This document shows positions 48,624-56,756 of a stretch of DNA of 64,000 nucleotides, piece after piece. Within the stretch, counting starts at the first letter, position 1, and each line of letters opens with the position of its first letter. Below the pieces are notes generated by a model. It was not told where the DNA came from. It did not search any database and saw only the letters and a list, made by a program, of their open reading frames with translations. The position numbers and the translations under genes were made by a program. The stretch covers positions 1-64,000 of the forward strand of contig MKWM01000007.1 of NCBI GenBank assembly GCA_001899765.1, written 5' to 3'. This stretch comes from Thiobacillus sp. 63-78. Lineage in GTDB: Bacteria; Pseudomonadota; Gammaproteobacteria; Burkholderiales; Thiobacillaceae.

Positions 48624-50005
48624 GCCCTCTCCCCTATCGTCCAGACAGTGCCGAATGCTTCGAGGCGATCGCCGACGAGCCGTGGGCGGTATTCCTGGAC
48701 AGCGGGCGGCCGCACTCCACCCGGGGGCGCTTCGACATTCTGTCGGCCCGGCCCTACATCACCCTGGTGACCCGGGGCGGCATGACCGAGATTCGCGAAC
48801 GCGACCGGCCAACGCTTTCTCCGGCTGACCCGTTCGATCTGCTGCGCCATTATCTCGCCGCGGACGGCCAGCCCACGGAGCTTCCGTTCGTCGGCGGCGC
48901 GATCGGCTATTTTGGCTACGACCTCGCCCGCCGCATCGAACAACTACCCTGCCACGCGCGCGACGTCGAAGCCATTCCCGACATGGCGGTCGGCATCTAC
49001 GACTGGGCGGTCGTCATCGACCACGTGCAGCGCGCCAGCTGGCTCGTCAGCGGCGGACGCGATCCCCGGACCGACGCCCGCTGGGACGAACTGATCGCCC
49101 TGTTCAACGACACGCCGCATGCCACGCCCCGACCTCCCTTCCGGGTCGGCCCGGTCACCTGCAATTTCACGCCCGACAGCTACCGCCAGGCATTCTCCCA
49201 GGTCCAGCGCTATATCCGCGCCGGCGACTGCTACCAGGTCAACCTGGCCCAGCGCTTTGTCGCCGAAGCTCACGGCGATCACTGGCTGGGATACCAGACG
49301 CTGCGCCGCCTCAATCCGGCACCGTATTCGGCCTATCTCAATTTCCCGGGGGCGCGCATCCTCTCCTCTTCGCCGGAACGTTTTCTGGAAGTGAAGCAGG
49401 GGCGTGTGGAAACCAAGCCGATCAAGGGCACGCGCCCCCGCGCCGCCGCGCCCGAGGCAGATTCGGCGCTGGCCCGCGAATTGCGCGACAGCCTCAAGGA
49501 CCGTGCGGAAAACCTGATGATCGTCGATCTGCTGCGCAACGATCTGGGTAAGGTATGCCAGGCGGGATCGGTCGCCGTGCCGAAGCTGTTCGAGGTCGAG
49601 AGCTTCACCACCGTGCACCATCTGGTCAGCACGGTCACCGGTCGTCTTGACGATGGCATCGATGCGGTGGGGCTGTTGCGCGCGGCCTTCCCCGGAGGCT
49701 CCATCACCGGGGCGCCAAAAATCCGCGCCATGGAAATCATCGAGGAACTCGAGCCGAACCGGCGCGGCATCTACTGCGGCGCCATCGGCTGGCTGGGATT
49801 CAACGGCGACATGGACACCAACATCGCTATCCGCACCATGGTCGGCTCGGATCAGTCGTTGCGCTTCTGGGCGGGCGGCGGCCTGGTCGCCGACTCGCGC
49901 GCGGACGACGAATATCAGGAGTGTCTCGACAAGGCGTCGGCGATGCTGCGGCTGACGCGGGAATGCGGCGGCCACCTGGAAGGGGAGCAATGCTCGGAGT
50001 CGTGA
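48614..50005 (+). CDS. pabB: Aminodeoxychorismate synthase component I (PabB)
   Basis: A 463-residue chorismate-utilising enzyme that supplies 4-aminobenzoate. The C-terminal domain has YIRAGDCYQVNLAQRF, LSSSPERFLEVKQG, TKPIKGTRPRAA, ENLMIVDLLRNDLGKVC and AFPGGSITGAPKIRAMEII, a PabB-type (PIKGT) rather than anthranilate synthase signature. The N-terminal GAIGYFGYDLARRIE block is present. 4-Aminobenzoate feeds both RFAP synthase here and FolP, which explains its place in this operon. It overlaps its neighbours by 10 and 16 bases. Confidence 0.93.
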   Translation: MRISPLPYRPDSAECFEAIADEPWAVFLDSGRPHSTRGRFDILSARPYITLVTRGGMTEIRERDRPTLSPADPFDLLRHYLAADGQPTELPFVGGAIGYFGYDLARRIEQLPCHARDVEAIPDMAVGIYDWAVVIDHVQRASWLVSGGRDPRTDARWDELIALFNDTPHATPRPPFRVGPVTCNFTPDSYRQAFSQVQRYIRAGDCYQVNLAQRFVAEAHGDHWLGYQTLRRLNPAPYSAYLNFPGARILSSSPERFLEVKQGRVETKPIKGTRPRAAAPEADSALARELRDSLKDRAENLMIVDLLRNDLGKVCQAGSVAVPKLFEVESFTTVHHLVSTVTGRLDDGIDAVGLLRAAFPGGSITGAPKIRAMEIIEELEPNRRGIYCGAIGWLGFNGDMDTNIAIRTMVGSDQSLRFWAGGGLVADSRADDEYQECLDKASAMLRLTRECGGHLEGEQCSES

Positions 50006-50571
50006 AGCTGGGCGGCAGCCTGCATGGCGTGCCCGGGCTGGCAAACTGTCTCGACGCGCTGGCCCGCGCGGACCAGGAAATCGTGCTGGTGCCCGGGGGC
50101 GGCCCCTTTGCCGACACCGTACGCCTGACCCAGAAACGATACGGGATCAGCGATGCCGCCGCGCATCATATGGCCATGCTCGCCATGGAGCAGTATGCCC
50201 ACCTGTTATGCGACCTGAAACCGGGCCTGGTTCCCGCCGACAGCCCGGACACGATCGATCGCGCGCTCAGGCAGGGACTCACGCCCGTCTGGCTGCCCTC
50301 CGGAATGTGCCGGCAGGCGCCCGACATCCCGCAAGACTGGTCCGTATCGTCCGACAGCCTGGCAGCCTGGCTGGCGATCCGGCTGTCGGCCGCCAGCCTC
50401 ACCCTGATCAAGTATGAACATCCGGCCGACACCGACCCCACCGCCATGGCCGCGGCGGGATGGGTCGACGAAACCTTCCCTGCTTTTGCCCGCCGGTTCG
50501 GCGGAACCTTGCATGTGCTGGGTGTCCATGAGATCTGCGCCATGGCAACCCGGCTGCCCCAGACTGCCTGA
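49990..50571 (+). CDS. Amino-acid-kinase-fold protein, MfnE-like
   Basis: A 193-residue protein of the amino acid kinase fold. It has VVKLGGSLHGVPGLANCLDAL (ATP-binding), IVLVPGGGPFADTVR (substrate loop) and a SSDSLAAWLAIRLSAASLTLIKYEHP block. Archaeal MfnE transfers phosphate to the furan alcohol phosphate to make a diphosphate. AGGGGAG lies just before ATG 49990. It is shorter than glutamate-kinase relatives but full length for this group. Confidence 0.82.
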   Translation: MLGVVKLGGSLHGVPGLANCLDALARADQEIVLVPGGGPFADTVRLTQKRYGISDAAAHHMAMLAMEQYAHLLCDLKPGLVPADSPDTIDRALRQGLTPVWLPSGMCRQAPDIPQDWSVSSDSLAAWLAIRLSAASLTLIKYEHPADTDPTAMAAAGWVDETFPAFARRFGGTLHVLGVHEICAMATRLPQTA

Positions 50572-50584
50572 TACAGGAATGAAC

Positions 50585-51193
50585 ATGAGCGAAGGGCGCG
50601 TACGCAATGGGCCAGGCCGGACGCACGTCGGGAACGTGCCGTGCCTCCTGCTCGCCATGTCCCTCTGGATGAGCGCCGCGGGTGCGACCGAAACGAGCCG
50701 CGATGCCGAAACCGGTCTGGAAAGCTGGCAGGCCGACACGCATGGCATCCAGGTCCGCCTGACGCAGATCAGCCCCGATCAGGCACGGGCCTTCTACCAG
50801 GCGCGCGGCTTTACCCCGGAACAGGCGGAAGACTATGCGTCCCGCTGCGTCTTCATGACGGTGGTCCGCAATATCGGCACGCTCCCGATCGAACATCGCC
50901 TGTCCGACTGGCGTTATGTCGTCGGCGATGGCCCGCCCCGCACCCTGCGCGGCAAGGCGGAATGGGACGCGGTATGGGTTCGTCGCGGCGTGGCGGAAGC
51001 CGCCCGGATCGCATTCGACTGGGCCCAGTTCCCCTCGACCCAGACCTTTCACGCGGGCGACTGGAACCAGGGCATGACCACCTACCCGCTTCCGCGCGGC
51101 AGCCGTTTCAACCTGATCGTCAACTGGCACGCCGGTGACGCGGAACGCCGAACAACACTCGAAAATGTGAGGTGTGCAGATGAAACTCCGTAG
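50585..51193 (+). CDS. Exported protein of unknown function
   Basis: A 202-residue protein with a signal peptide (VPCLLLAMSLWMSAAGATE). I do not recognise a family; the mature part has DTHGIQVRLTQISPDQARAF and RCVFMTVVRNIGTLPIEHRL, which look like a beta-sandwich. AGGA lies seven bases before ATG 50585; the ATG at 50579 is too close to it. It overlaps the TlpA-like gene by 14 bases, so the two probably work together in the periplasm. It ends ENVRCADETP, with few cysteines. Confidence 0.72.
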   Translation: MSEGRVRNGPGRTHVGNVPCLLLAMSLWMSAAGATETSRDAETGLESWQADTHGIQVRLTQISPDQARAFYQARGFTPEQAEDYASRCVFMTVVRNIGTLPIEHRLSDWRYVVGDGPPRTLRGKAEWDAVWVRRGVAEAARIAFDWAQFPSTQTFHAGDWNQGMTTYPLPRGSRFNLIVNWHAGDAERRTTLENVRCADETP

Positions 51194-51710
51194 CATGATG
51201 GGCGTCTTGCTCATGACAGCCGGCATGGCGGCGTTGGCCGCAGACCTGCCGCCCCTGTCCCATAGCCTGACCGCGCAGGCCGCCCAAACACCCGCCCCGA
51301 TGCTGGCCCTGAAGGATCTCGATGACCAGCCTCACGATCTGGGCAGCCTCAAGGGAAAGGTCGTCCTGGTCAATTTCTGGGCGACCTGGTGCCCGCCCTG
51401 CCGCCGCGAAATGCCGTCCATGGAGCGCCTCGCACACAATCTGGCCGACGCTCCGTTCGTCGTGCTTGCGGTGAACATCGGCGAAGACGCCGATACCATT
51501 CACACCTTCCTCAGTCAGCTGGATGCGGCGCCTTCGTTTTCCATCCTGCTCGATCCCCATGCCCGGCTCATGAAAACCTGGAAAATCTCCGGACTGCCCA
51601 CGACCTACCTGATCGATCCGCAGGGGCGTATCGCTTACAGCGCAGTGGGGGGCCGCGAATTCGATCATCCGGAAATCGAACGCCAGGTGCGCGCCCTGCT
51701 CAAACCCTAG
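51180..51710 (+). CDS. TlpA/ResA-like thioredoxin, exported
   Basis: A 176-residue thioredoxin-fold protein with a signal peptide (MMGVLLMTAGMAALAADLP). The active site is WCPPC (Cys71 and Cys74) in VVLVNFWATWCPPCRREMPS, and SGLPTTYLIDPQGRI carries the cis-Pro. GAGG is about seven bases before ATG 51180; GTG 51174 is the alternative. It probably keeps periplasmic cysteines reduced. Coupled to the exported unknown upstream. Confidence 0.9.
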   Translation: MKLRSMMGVLLMTAGMAALAADLPPLSHSLTAQAAQTPAPMLALKDLDDQPHDLGSLKGKVVLVNFWATWCPPCRREMPSMERLAHNLADAPFVVLAVNIGEDADTIHTFLSQLDAAPSFSILLDPHARLMKTWKISGLPTTYLIDPQGRIAYSAVGGREFDHPEIERQVRALLKP

Positions 51711-51737
51711 GGCGTGTTCACACGTCCCGGAAGTCCC

Positions 51738-53108
51738 ATGCCATTCGACCGGGAAAGCCTGGCCCTGCTGGACGAAGCCCTGGCCGTCCTGGCGGATGGC
51801 TTTCGCCACCTTCCCGACGTGCCGCGGACCGCTCGCATGAGCGAACTGCGCGAACCCCTGCTCGCCGCTGCCCGCCGGCTGCAGGACAACGCGCCCTACC
51901 ATCATCCGCTCTACGTCGGGCACATGCAGAAGCCGCCGCACCCTGTCGCGCGGCTGGCCTACACGCTGGCCCTCTGGCTCAATCCGAACAATCACGCCTA
52001 CGATGGCGGGCGCGCCAGTTCAGTCATGGAACGGGAAGCCATCGGCGAAATCGCGCGCATGGTCGGCTGGACGTCCAGTCAGGGACATCTGTGCAGCGGC
52101 GGCACGCTGGCCAATTTCGAGGCGCTCTGGGTCGCGCGCGAACTGCATCCCGGCAAGGGCATCGTCGCGTCCAGCCAGGCCCACTACACCCACGAACGCC
52201 TGTCCGGCGTGCTTGGCGTATCGTTCCGCGCCATTGCGACCGATGCAAGGGGACGCATGGACCCCGCCGCGCTGGAAGACGCCTTGCAGGACGGCACGAT
52301 CGGCACCGTGGTCGTCACCCTGGGCACGACCGCCAGCGGCGCCGTCGATCCGCTCGAGCGGATCCTCGCCCTGCGCGCGCGCCACGCCTTCCGGATTCAT
52401 GTCGACGCCGCTTACGGCGGTTACTTTACGCTGGCCGACAACCTGGACGCCGACACCCGGCAGGCGTTCAATTGCGTGGCGCAGGCCGACTCCATCGCCA
52501 TCGATCCTCACAAGCACGGCCTCCAGCCCTATGGCTGCGGCTGCGTGCTGTTCCGCGACCCCGCCGTCCGGCGCCACTACCGCCATGACTCGCCCTATAC
52601 CTACCTGAGTTCGGACGATCCGCATCTGGGCGAGATTTCCCTGGAATGCTCCCGCCCGGGCGCCGCCGCCGTGGCGCTGTGGGCCACCCAGCGCCTGCTG
52701 CCGCTGGTGGCCGGCGGCACCTTCGCGCAAGACCTGGCGGCCGGCCGCATGGCCGCCCTGGCCCTGCATCGCGCCCTGGCCGCGGACACGCGTTTCGCTC
52801 CGCTCTCCCCGCCCCAGCTCGACATCGTGGTCTGGGCCGTCCGGGCCGACACCGCCAGTCAGGCTTCACTGCGCGCACGCGCGCTGCATGCCGCGGCCGC
52901 AAAACACGACCTGCACCTGTCTCTCGTCGCGCTCCCCCAGGCCATGCTCGAACCCCACGATCCCGTCCGTGCATGGGATGCGGAAACCATCGTCTGTCTG
53001 CGCGCCTGCGTGATGAAACCCGAACATCGCGAATGGATGAGCGGGATTCTGGCCCGTCTGGATGCCGCCGCCCGGGCCACCGGACAGGAATCCCCGCAAA
53101 GCCGGTGA
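51738..53108 (+). CDS. Pyridoxal-phosphate group II decarboxylase, tyrosine-decarboxylase-like
   Basis: A 456-residue PLP enzyme of the group II decarboxylase family (MfnA, glutamate and tyrosine decarboxylases). It has HPLYVGHMQKPPHPVARLA, TSSQGHLCSGGTLANFEAL, the aspartate-bearing FRIHVDAAYGGYF and the PLP-lysine motif DPHKHG (Lys259). A GGAAG lies five bases before ATG 51738; a GTG at 51714 is less likely. In methanogens MfnA decarboxylates tyrosine to tyramine for methanofuran, and here it is last in the MfnD/MfnF/MfnE operon. The substrate is inferred from context. Confidence 0.82.
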   Translation: MPFDRESLALLDEALAVLADGFRHLPDVPRTARMSELREPLLAAARRLQDNAPYHHPLYVGHMQKPPHPVARLAYTLALWLNPNNHAYDGGRASSVMEREAIGEIARMVGWTSSQGHLCSGGTLANFEALWVARELHPGKGIVASSQAHYTHERLSGVLGVSFRAIATDARGRMDPAALEDALQDGTIGTVVVTLGTTASGAVDPLERILALRARHAFRIHVDAAYGGYFTLADNLDADTRQAFNCVAQADSIAIDPHKHGLQPYGCGCVLFRDPAVRRHYRHDSPYTYLSSDDPHLGEISLECSRPGAAAVALWATQRLLPLVAGGTFAQDLAAGRMAALALHRALAADTRFAPLSPPQLDIVVWAVRADTASQASLRARALHAAAAKHDLHLSLVALPQAMLEPHDPVRAWDAETIVCLRACVMKPEHREWMSGILARLDAAARATGQESPQSR

Positions 53109-53355
53109 ATCGCTGTTCACCGCCCACGGCGATCGGGCTGATTCCATCCGCCGTGCGGACCACCCTGCAACTAACAGATGAATCCCTGTCCAAGGACTTG
53201 TTCCTGGCCTGAACGGCCTGTCAACAGAGGCTGAAACGAGTCGGTTCGAAGCCATGCCCGTCCCAGGGCCGGAGGGATCGACGCGACCCGTTCAACGCGC
53301 ACGTTCATGCGGGGGCGCCCATCATTCAACGTCATTCCGGTACCCGAGGTCATCG

Positions 53356-54210
53356 ATGCCCTGCAATCATGAAGTTCTCAAGGCAGTCCCGCTGTTCACC
53401 CTGCTCGATGAAGAAGAGCTGGCGGTACTCGCCAGCCAGGTCGAGCTGCGCAGTTTTGCGCCCCGCCAGCGCATCTACAAGATTGGCGATCCCAGCGCGC
53501 ATGCCTTCGTCATGGTCTCCGGTTCGGTCCAGATCACAACCATCGACGAGGATAACCAGGTCGTAAAGCTGAGCATGCCGATTCATGGCGAGGTGTTCGG
53601 TTTTGCATCGATGCTGGCGCAGACGCCGCACCAGACCAACGCCACCGCGACCGAGGCGACTGAATGCATCGAGGTGGGGCTGGATGACATCACCATCCTG
53701 CTCAGAAAAAAACCGGATGCGGGGCTGGCCCTGATGACCGTCATGGGCAAGCAGTATCATGCGGCGGAAAGGCTGGTCCGCCTGCGCGCCGCGCGCAACC
53801 CGAACGACGTGATCGAGGAATCGGAAACGCTGAGTGAACGGGTGGCCGACATGGTGGCCTCCTTCGGCGGTTCCTGGACCTTCATCATCGCCTTTGGCCT
53901 GATCCTGGCCGTGTATTCGACGATCAACGTCGAGCTGGGCAGCCGGGCGTGGGACCCCTACCCGTTCATCCTGCTCAATCTGTTTCTTTCGATGCTGGCC
54001 GCCATCCAGGCCCCCATCATCATGATGAGCCAGAATCGCCAGGACAAGAAAGACCGCCTGCGGAGCGAGCTCGATTTTGATGTCAATCGGCGGGCACACG
54101 TGGAAATCCAGGGCCTCGCCCACCGGATCAACCTGTTGCACGACAGGATCGACGATGTGGACGAATTGATCCGCCAGTCCGATGGCGTCCCATCGTCTGA
54201 AAACGCCTGA
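53356..54210 (+). CDS. Cyclic-nucleotide-binding domain protein with DUF1003 membrane domain
   Basis: A 284-residue protein. Residues 5-125 are a CAP-like cyclic nucleotide-binding domain (FAPRQRIYKIGDPSAHAFVMVSGSVQI, HGEVFGFASMLAQTP). The second half is DUF1003, with two membrane helices (WTFIIAFGLILAVYSTIN, FILLNLFLSMLAAIQAPIIMM) and a coiled C-terminus (ADRINLLHDRIDDVDELI-like). It may sense a nucleotide at the membrane; no function is established. It stands alone, convergent with the small exported gene at 54248. Confidence 0.85.
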   Translation: MPCNHEVLKAVPLFTLLDEEELAVLASQVELRSFAPRQRIYKIGDPSAHAFVMVSGSVQITTIDEDNQVVKLSMPIHGEVFGFASMLAQTPHQTNATATEATECIEVGLDDITILLRKKPDAGLALMTVMGKQYHAAERLVRLRAARNPNDVIEESETLSERVADMVASFGGSWTFIIAFGLILAVYSTINVELGSRAWDPYPFILLNLFLSMLAAIQAPIIMMSQNRQDKKDRLRSELDFDVNRRAHVEIQGLAHRINLLHDRIDDVDELIRQSDGVPSSENA

Positions 54211-54247
54211 AATCCAGGCCGCATCCGCCCGTTTCACTCCAGCGGCG

Positions 54248-54613
54248 TCATGGAAATACGCCCGGAGGGGTGGGCGACACCGGCCGCCACCCGCCCGGAC
54301 AGGACGCCACATAGGGATAGTAGCCCTTCGGCGCTTCACAGTAATACCAGGATGGCCCAGGCTGCACGGCGGACTGCAGGGCGGAGGGCTGCTGGATGAT
54401 GAGTGGCTGCGGATCGTAGGATCGATACGGCAACGTGGCCATCGCGGCCAGCGGCGGCACGATCCACCACCACGGCACGCCCCTGCCGTAATGGCCACCG
54501 TAATGACCACCGTAATGGCCGCCGTAGCCCCGATGATCCGCGAGCGAAATCTGCGGGATGGCCATCAGCAAGGCAGCCAGAATCACGACGCTCACCCCTT
54601 TATTGCATGCCAT
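54248..54613 (-). CDS. Small exported protein with YGGH repeats
   Basis: A 121-residue protein with a signal peptide (VVILAALLMAIPQISLADH). It has three to four YGGH units (YGGHYGGHYGGHYG), which could bind metal, a hydrophobic middle (VPWWWIVPPLAAMAT), and a C-terminus WYYCEAPKGYYPYVASCPGGW. The last block, with two Cys, also ends the protein at 55267-55728, so the two are paralogues. Function unknown. Confidence 0.75.
   Translation of the reverse strand: MACNKGVSVVILAALLMAIPQISLADHRGYGGHYGGHYGGHYGRGVPWWWIVPPLAAMATLPYRSYDPQPLIIQQPSALQSAVQPGPSWYYCEAPKGYYPYVASCPGGWRPVSPTPPGVFP
54487..54528. repeat. 12-bp tandem repeat encoding YGGH
   Basis: Three and a half copies of a 12-base unit (CCGTAATGGCCA with small variation) encode the YGGH units of the small exported protein. 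Confidence 0.75.
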
Positions 54614-54663
54614 GTCATTGCTCCTGTCGGTGGATGCCGTACCACGACTGCCTGCCCCCGCTG

Positions 54664-55242
54664 TCAGTACCCTGGCGGAGGCGGAGGCGGAATAGACCCG
54701 GGCGGCGGAGGCGGAATGGATCCGGGCGGCGGACTCTGCAGGATCACGGTCGGCGGCGGCTGATAGACCGTCAGCGGCCGTCCATAGCGGTAGTAAGTCG
54801 TGGTGGGCGCGCCATAAAACTGCGGGATCTGGTTACCCTTGGCGTACATGCACTGCTGGTAGGCAATGTCGTATCGACGCTGGGCGTTGTACTGGACACC
54901 GCTGGCGTTGCCCGTACCGACCGCCGACCCGATCAGGAGGCCGGCGCCCGCACCGCCCGCTGCGCCGCGATGACCGCCCAGCAGGGCACCGGCGGCGGCG
55001 CCTACAACCGTTCCCGCAGCCGCGCCGGACACCACGTTGCCGGCTCCGGCATCGGTGACCCGGGTGCCGATCGATTCGTCCGCATAGGCCCGGCAGACGC
55101 GTTCATCGGCCACGAATTGTTCAAAGCTCTTGCCAACACCGGGCATCACGGCCACGTTCGGTCCCTGGGGAACCGTCGCGCACCCGGCCAGGACCAGCAG
55201 GGCCAGAACCGGAACTCCGCTCTTCCAGAAAACTGTCTTCAT
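54664..55242 (-). CDS. Glycine-zipper lipoprotein
   Basis: A 192-residue lipoprotein with lipobox VLAGC. The middle has a glycine zipper (GAAAGTVVGAAAGALLGGHRGAAGG) that can insert in membranes, flanked by a helix (EQFVADERVCRAYADESIG) and RRYDIAYQQCMYAKGNQIP with two Cys. The tail is Pro-rich (SIPPPPPGSIPPPPP). It resembles YMGG/17-kDa antigen-like lipoproteins of the outer membrane. It lies between the two WYYC-ending small proteins. Confidence 0.82.
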   Translation of the reverse strand: MKTVFWKSGVPVLALLVLAGCATVPQGPNVAVMPGVGKSFEQFVADERVCRAYADESIGTRVTDAGAGNVVSGAAAGTVVGAAAGALLGGHRGAAGGAGAGLLIGSAVGTGNASGVQYNAQRRYDIAYQQCMYAKGNQIPQFYGAPTTTYYRYGRPLTVYQPPPTVILQSPPPGSIPPPPPGSIPPPPPPGY

Positions 55243-55266
55243 GATGATTCTCTCGCACGCTCCGGG

Positions 55267-55728
55267 TTATTGAGGGGCATCCGGCGGTGTGGCAGGTACC
55301 AATTGCCAGTCAACCGAACAGGTGCCGACATAGGGGTAATACGCTCCTGAAGTCGGGCAGTAGTACCAGTTCTGGCCCGGCTGGACAGGCGGTGGAACCG
55401 CGCCGGGAGCCGGCTGCTGGATCAGCACCGCGGGTGGGGCCTGCTGCACCACGACGGGCGGCTCATAGGGATCGGGGAAGGGGTATGCCGGCGCAGGGTA
55501 GAAGTTCCACAGGCCACCCGTCACCCACCACCAGCCGATGCGGCCATCATGCGCGCCATGGCGCCAATGACCTTCGCGCCAGTGTGCCGGCTCATGGTGC
55601 TCCTCGTGGTGCTCGAAACGGGGCGCATCGCCACGCCTGTCGTGTCCGCCCCGGTCCGCGGTCGCCGGCTGGGCGAGCAGGGCCAGGGTCGGCGCCAGGA
55701 AAAGAAATACAGCCAGCTTCTTGTTCAT
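55267..55728 (-). CDS. Small exported His/Pro-rich protein (WYYC-ending)
   Basis: A 153-residue exported protein (signal peptide KKLAVFLFLAPTLALLAQPATA). The mature N-terminus is rich in His and charged residues (PRFEHHEEHHEPAHWREG), the middle is Pro-rich, and the end WYYCPTSGAYYPYVGTC is shared with the YGGH protein. A metal-binding role is possible. The start is ATG 55728; a frame reaching further upstream is not supported. It is transcribed away from cpxR, next to a likely CpxR site array. Confidence 0.75.
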   Translation of the reverse strand: MNKKLAVFLFLAPTLALLAQPATADRGGHDRRGDAPRFEHHEEHHEPAHWREGHWRHGAHDGRIGWWWVTGGLWNFYPAPAYPFPDPYEPPVVVQQAPPAVLIQQPAPGAVPPPVQPGQNWYYCPTSGAYYPYVGTCSVDWQLVPATPPDAPQ

Positions 55729-55784
55729 GATCCACTTCCAGTCATCGCGATGAATGGACGTTGGCAGCCGGGCAGATCTCCCTG

Positions 55785-55868
55785 TCAGGAGGAGCCCATA
55801 CCCTCCTGCCACGCCCCGGAGATGAAAGCCGCCATACCGGCGACCAGGATGGCTTGGTTGATCGTCAT
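55785..55868 (-). CDS. Possible 27-residue membrane peptide
   Basis: A 27-codon frame (starts MTINQAILVAGMAAFISG) with a good CAGGAG ribosome site six bases before its ATG. A single hydrophobic segment would fit a small membrane peptide. It lies between the His-rich gene and the CpxR-like site array. Too short to be sure; it could be a leader or a leftover. Confidence 0.35.
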   Translation of the reverse strand: MTINQAILVAGMAAFISGAWQEGMGSS

Positions 55869-55956
55869 GCAACACTCCTGAATGGGGACGGAAACGGTCG
55901 GGCCATCACCTGCTCCCAACCTGAATTCATCCTAGGATCGGCACGGGTCAAGGGAT

Positions 55957-55992
55957 GTAAACCGCGCGCAAATTCATGTAAATCTGTGCAAA
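55957..55992. promoter_or_regulatory. Four-repeat CpxR-like site array upstream of cpxR
   Basis: GTAAA (55957), GCAAA (55968), GTAAA (55978) and GCAAA (55988) occur in the same direction with 11, 10 and 10 base spacing. The CpxR consensus is GTAAA-N5-GTAAA, so this gives two overlapping near-matches one helical turn apart. It lies 66-101 bases before cpxR and 88 bases from the small peptide start, so it could control both directions. Confidence 0.65.
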
Positions 55993-56057
55993 CCCGCCCC
56001 ACCGGATGGGCAAAACTTTTAACATCGTGCTCAAGCCTTTCCTGTCAGCAAACCTTG

Positions 56058-56756
56058 ATGCCTCACCTGCTACTGGCCGACGACGATCCTGAACTCTCCC
56101 TCATGCTGAAGGAGTATCTGGAACGCGACGGCTTCCGGGTCGACACGGTTCTGGATGGCACGCTCGCGCTGAAGCGGGCGCTGGACGAGGACTTCGACCT
56201 GATCATCCTGGATGTGATGATGCCCGGCCTGAATGGCCTCGACGTCCTGCGCGGACTGCGCGCGGAGAAAATCACTCCGGTCCTGATGCTCACCGCACGG
56301 GGAGAGGATGTGGACAGCATCATCGGGCTTGAACTGGGCGCGGACGATTATCTTCCGAAGCCCTGCAACCCACGCGTGCTGGAGGCCCGGATCCGTGCCG
56401 TATTGCGCCGCAGCGAGCCGCACCCGGACGGCGGAAACGAAAGCGGCCCGGGCCCATTGCTGCGGGTCGGAGACGTGTCGCTGCATCGCGGAACGCGCAG
56501 CGTGCTGCGGGATGGCAAAGCGGTCGCCCTGACCAGCACCGAATTCAGCATTCTTGAAATCCTGCTGCACGAAGCCGGCCGGGCCGTCGGCAAGGCCGAC
56601 CTGCTGGAGCGCGCCCTGTCCAGACCGCTGGGCCGCTTCGACCGCAGCCTGGACATGCATGTGAGCAATCTGCGCCGCAAGCTTGGCCCGCTGGCTGACG
56701 GCGGCGAGCGCATCAAGACCATTCGCGGCATCGGTTATCAATATCTGCAAAGCTGA
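56058..56756 (+). CDS. cpxR: CpxR-like response regulator
   Basis: A 232-residue OmpR-family regulator, the same length as E. coli CpxR. The receiver has LLLADDDPELSLMLKEYL, the phospho-acceptor in LIILDVMMPGLNG, VLMLTARG and LGADDYLPKP. The winged helix ends FDRSLDMHVSNLRRKLGP and IKTIRGIGYQYL, very CpxR-like. It overlaps cpxA by one base (TGATG) and is preceded by CpxR-like sites, so autoregulation is likely. BaeR is the alternative, given the mdt genes downstream. Confidence 0.88.
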   Translation: MPHLLLADDDPELSLMLKEYLERDGFRVDTVLDGTLALKRALDEDFDLIILDVMMPGLNGLDVLRGLRAEKITPVLMLTARGEDVDSIIGLELGADDYLPKPCNPRVLEARIRAVLRRSEPHPDGGNESGPGPLLRVGDVSLHRGTRSVLRDGKAVALTSTEFSILEILLHEAGRAVGKADLLERALSRPLGRFDRSLDMHVSNLRRKLGPLADGGERIKTIRGIGYQYLQS

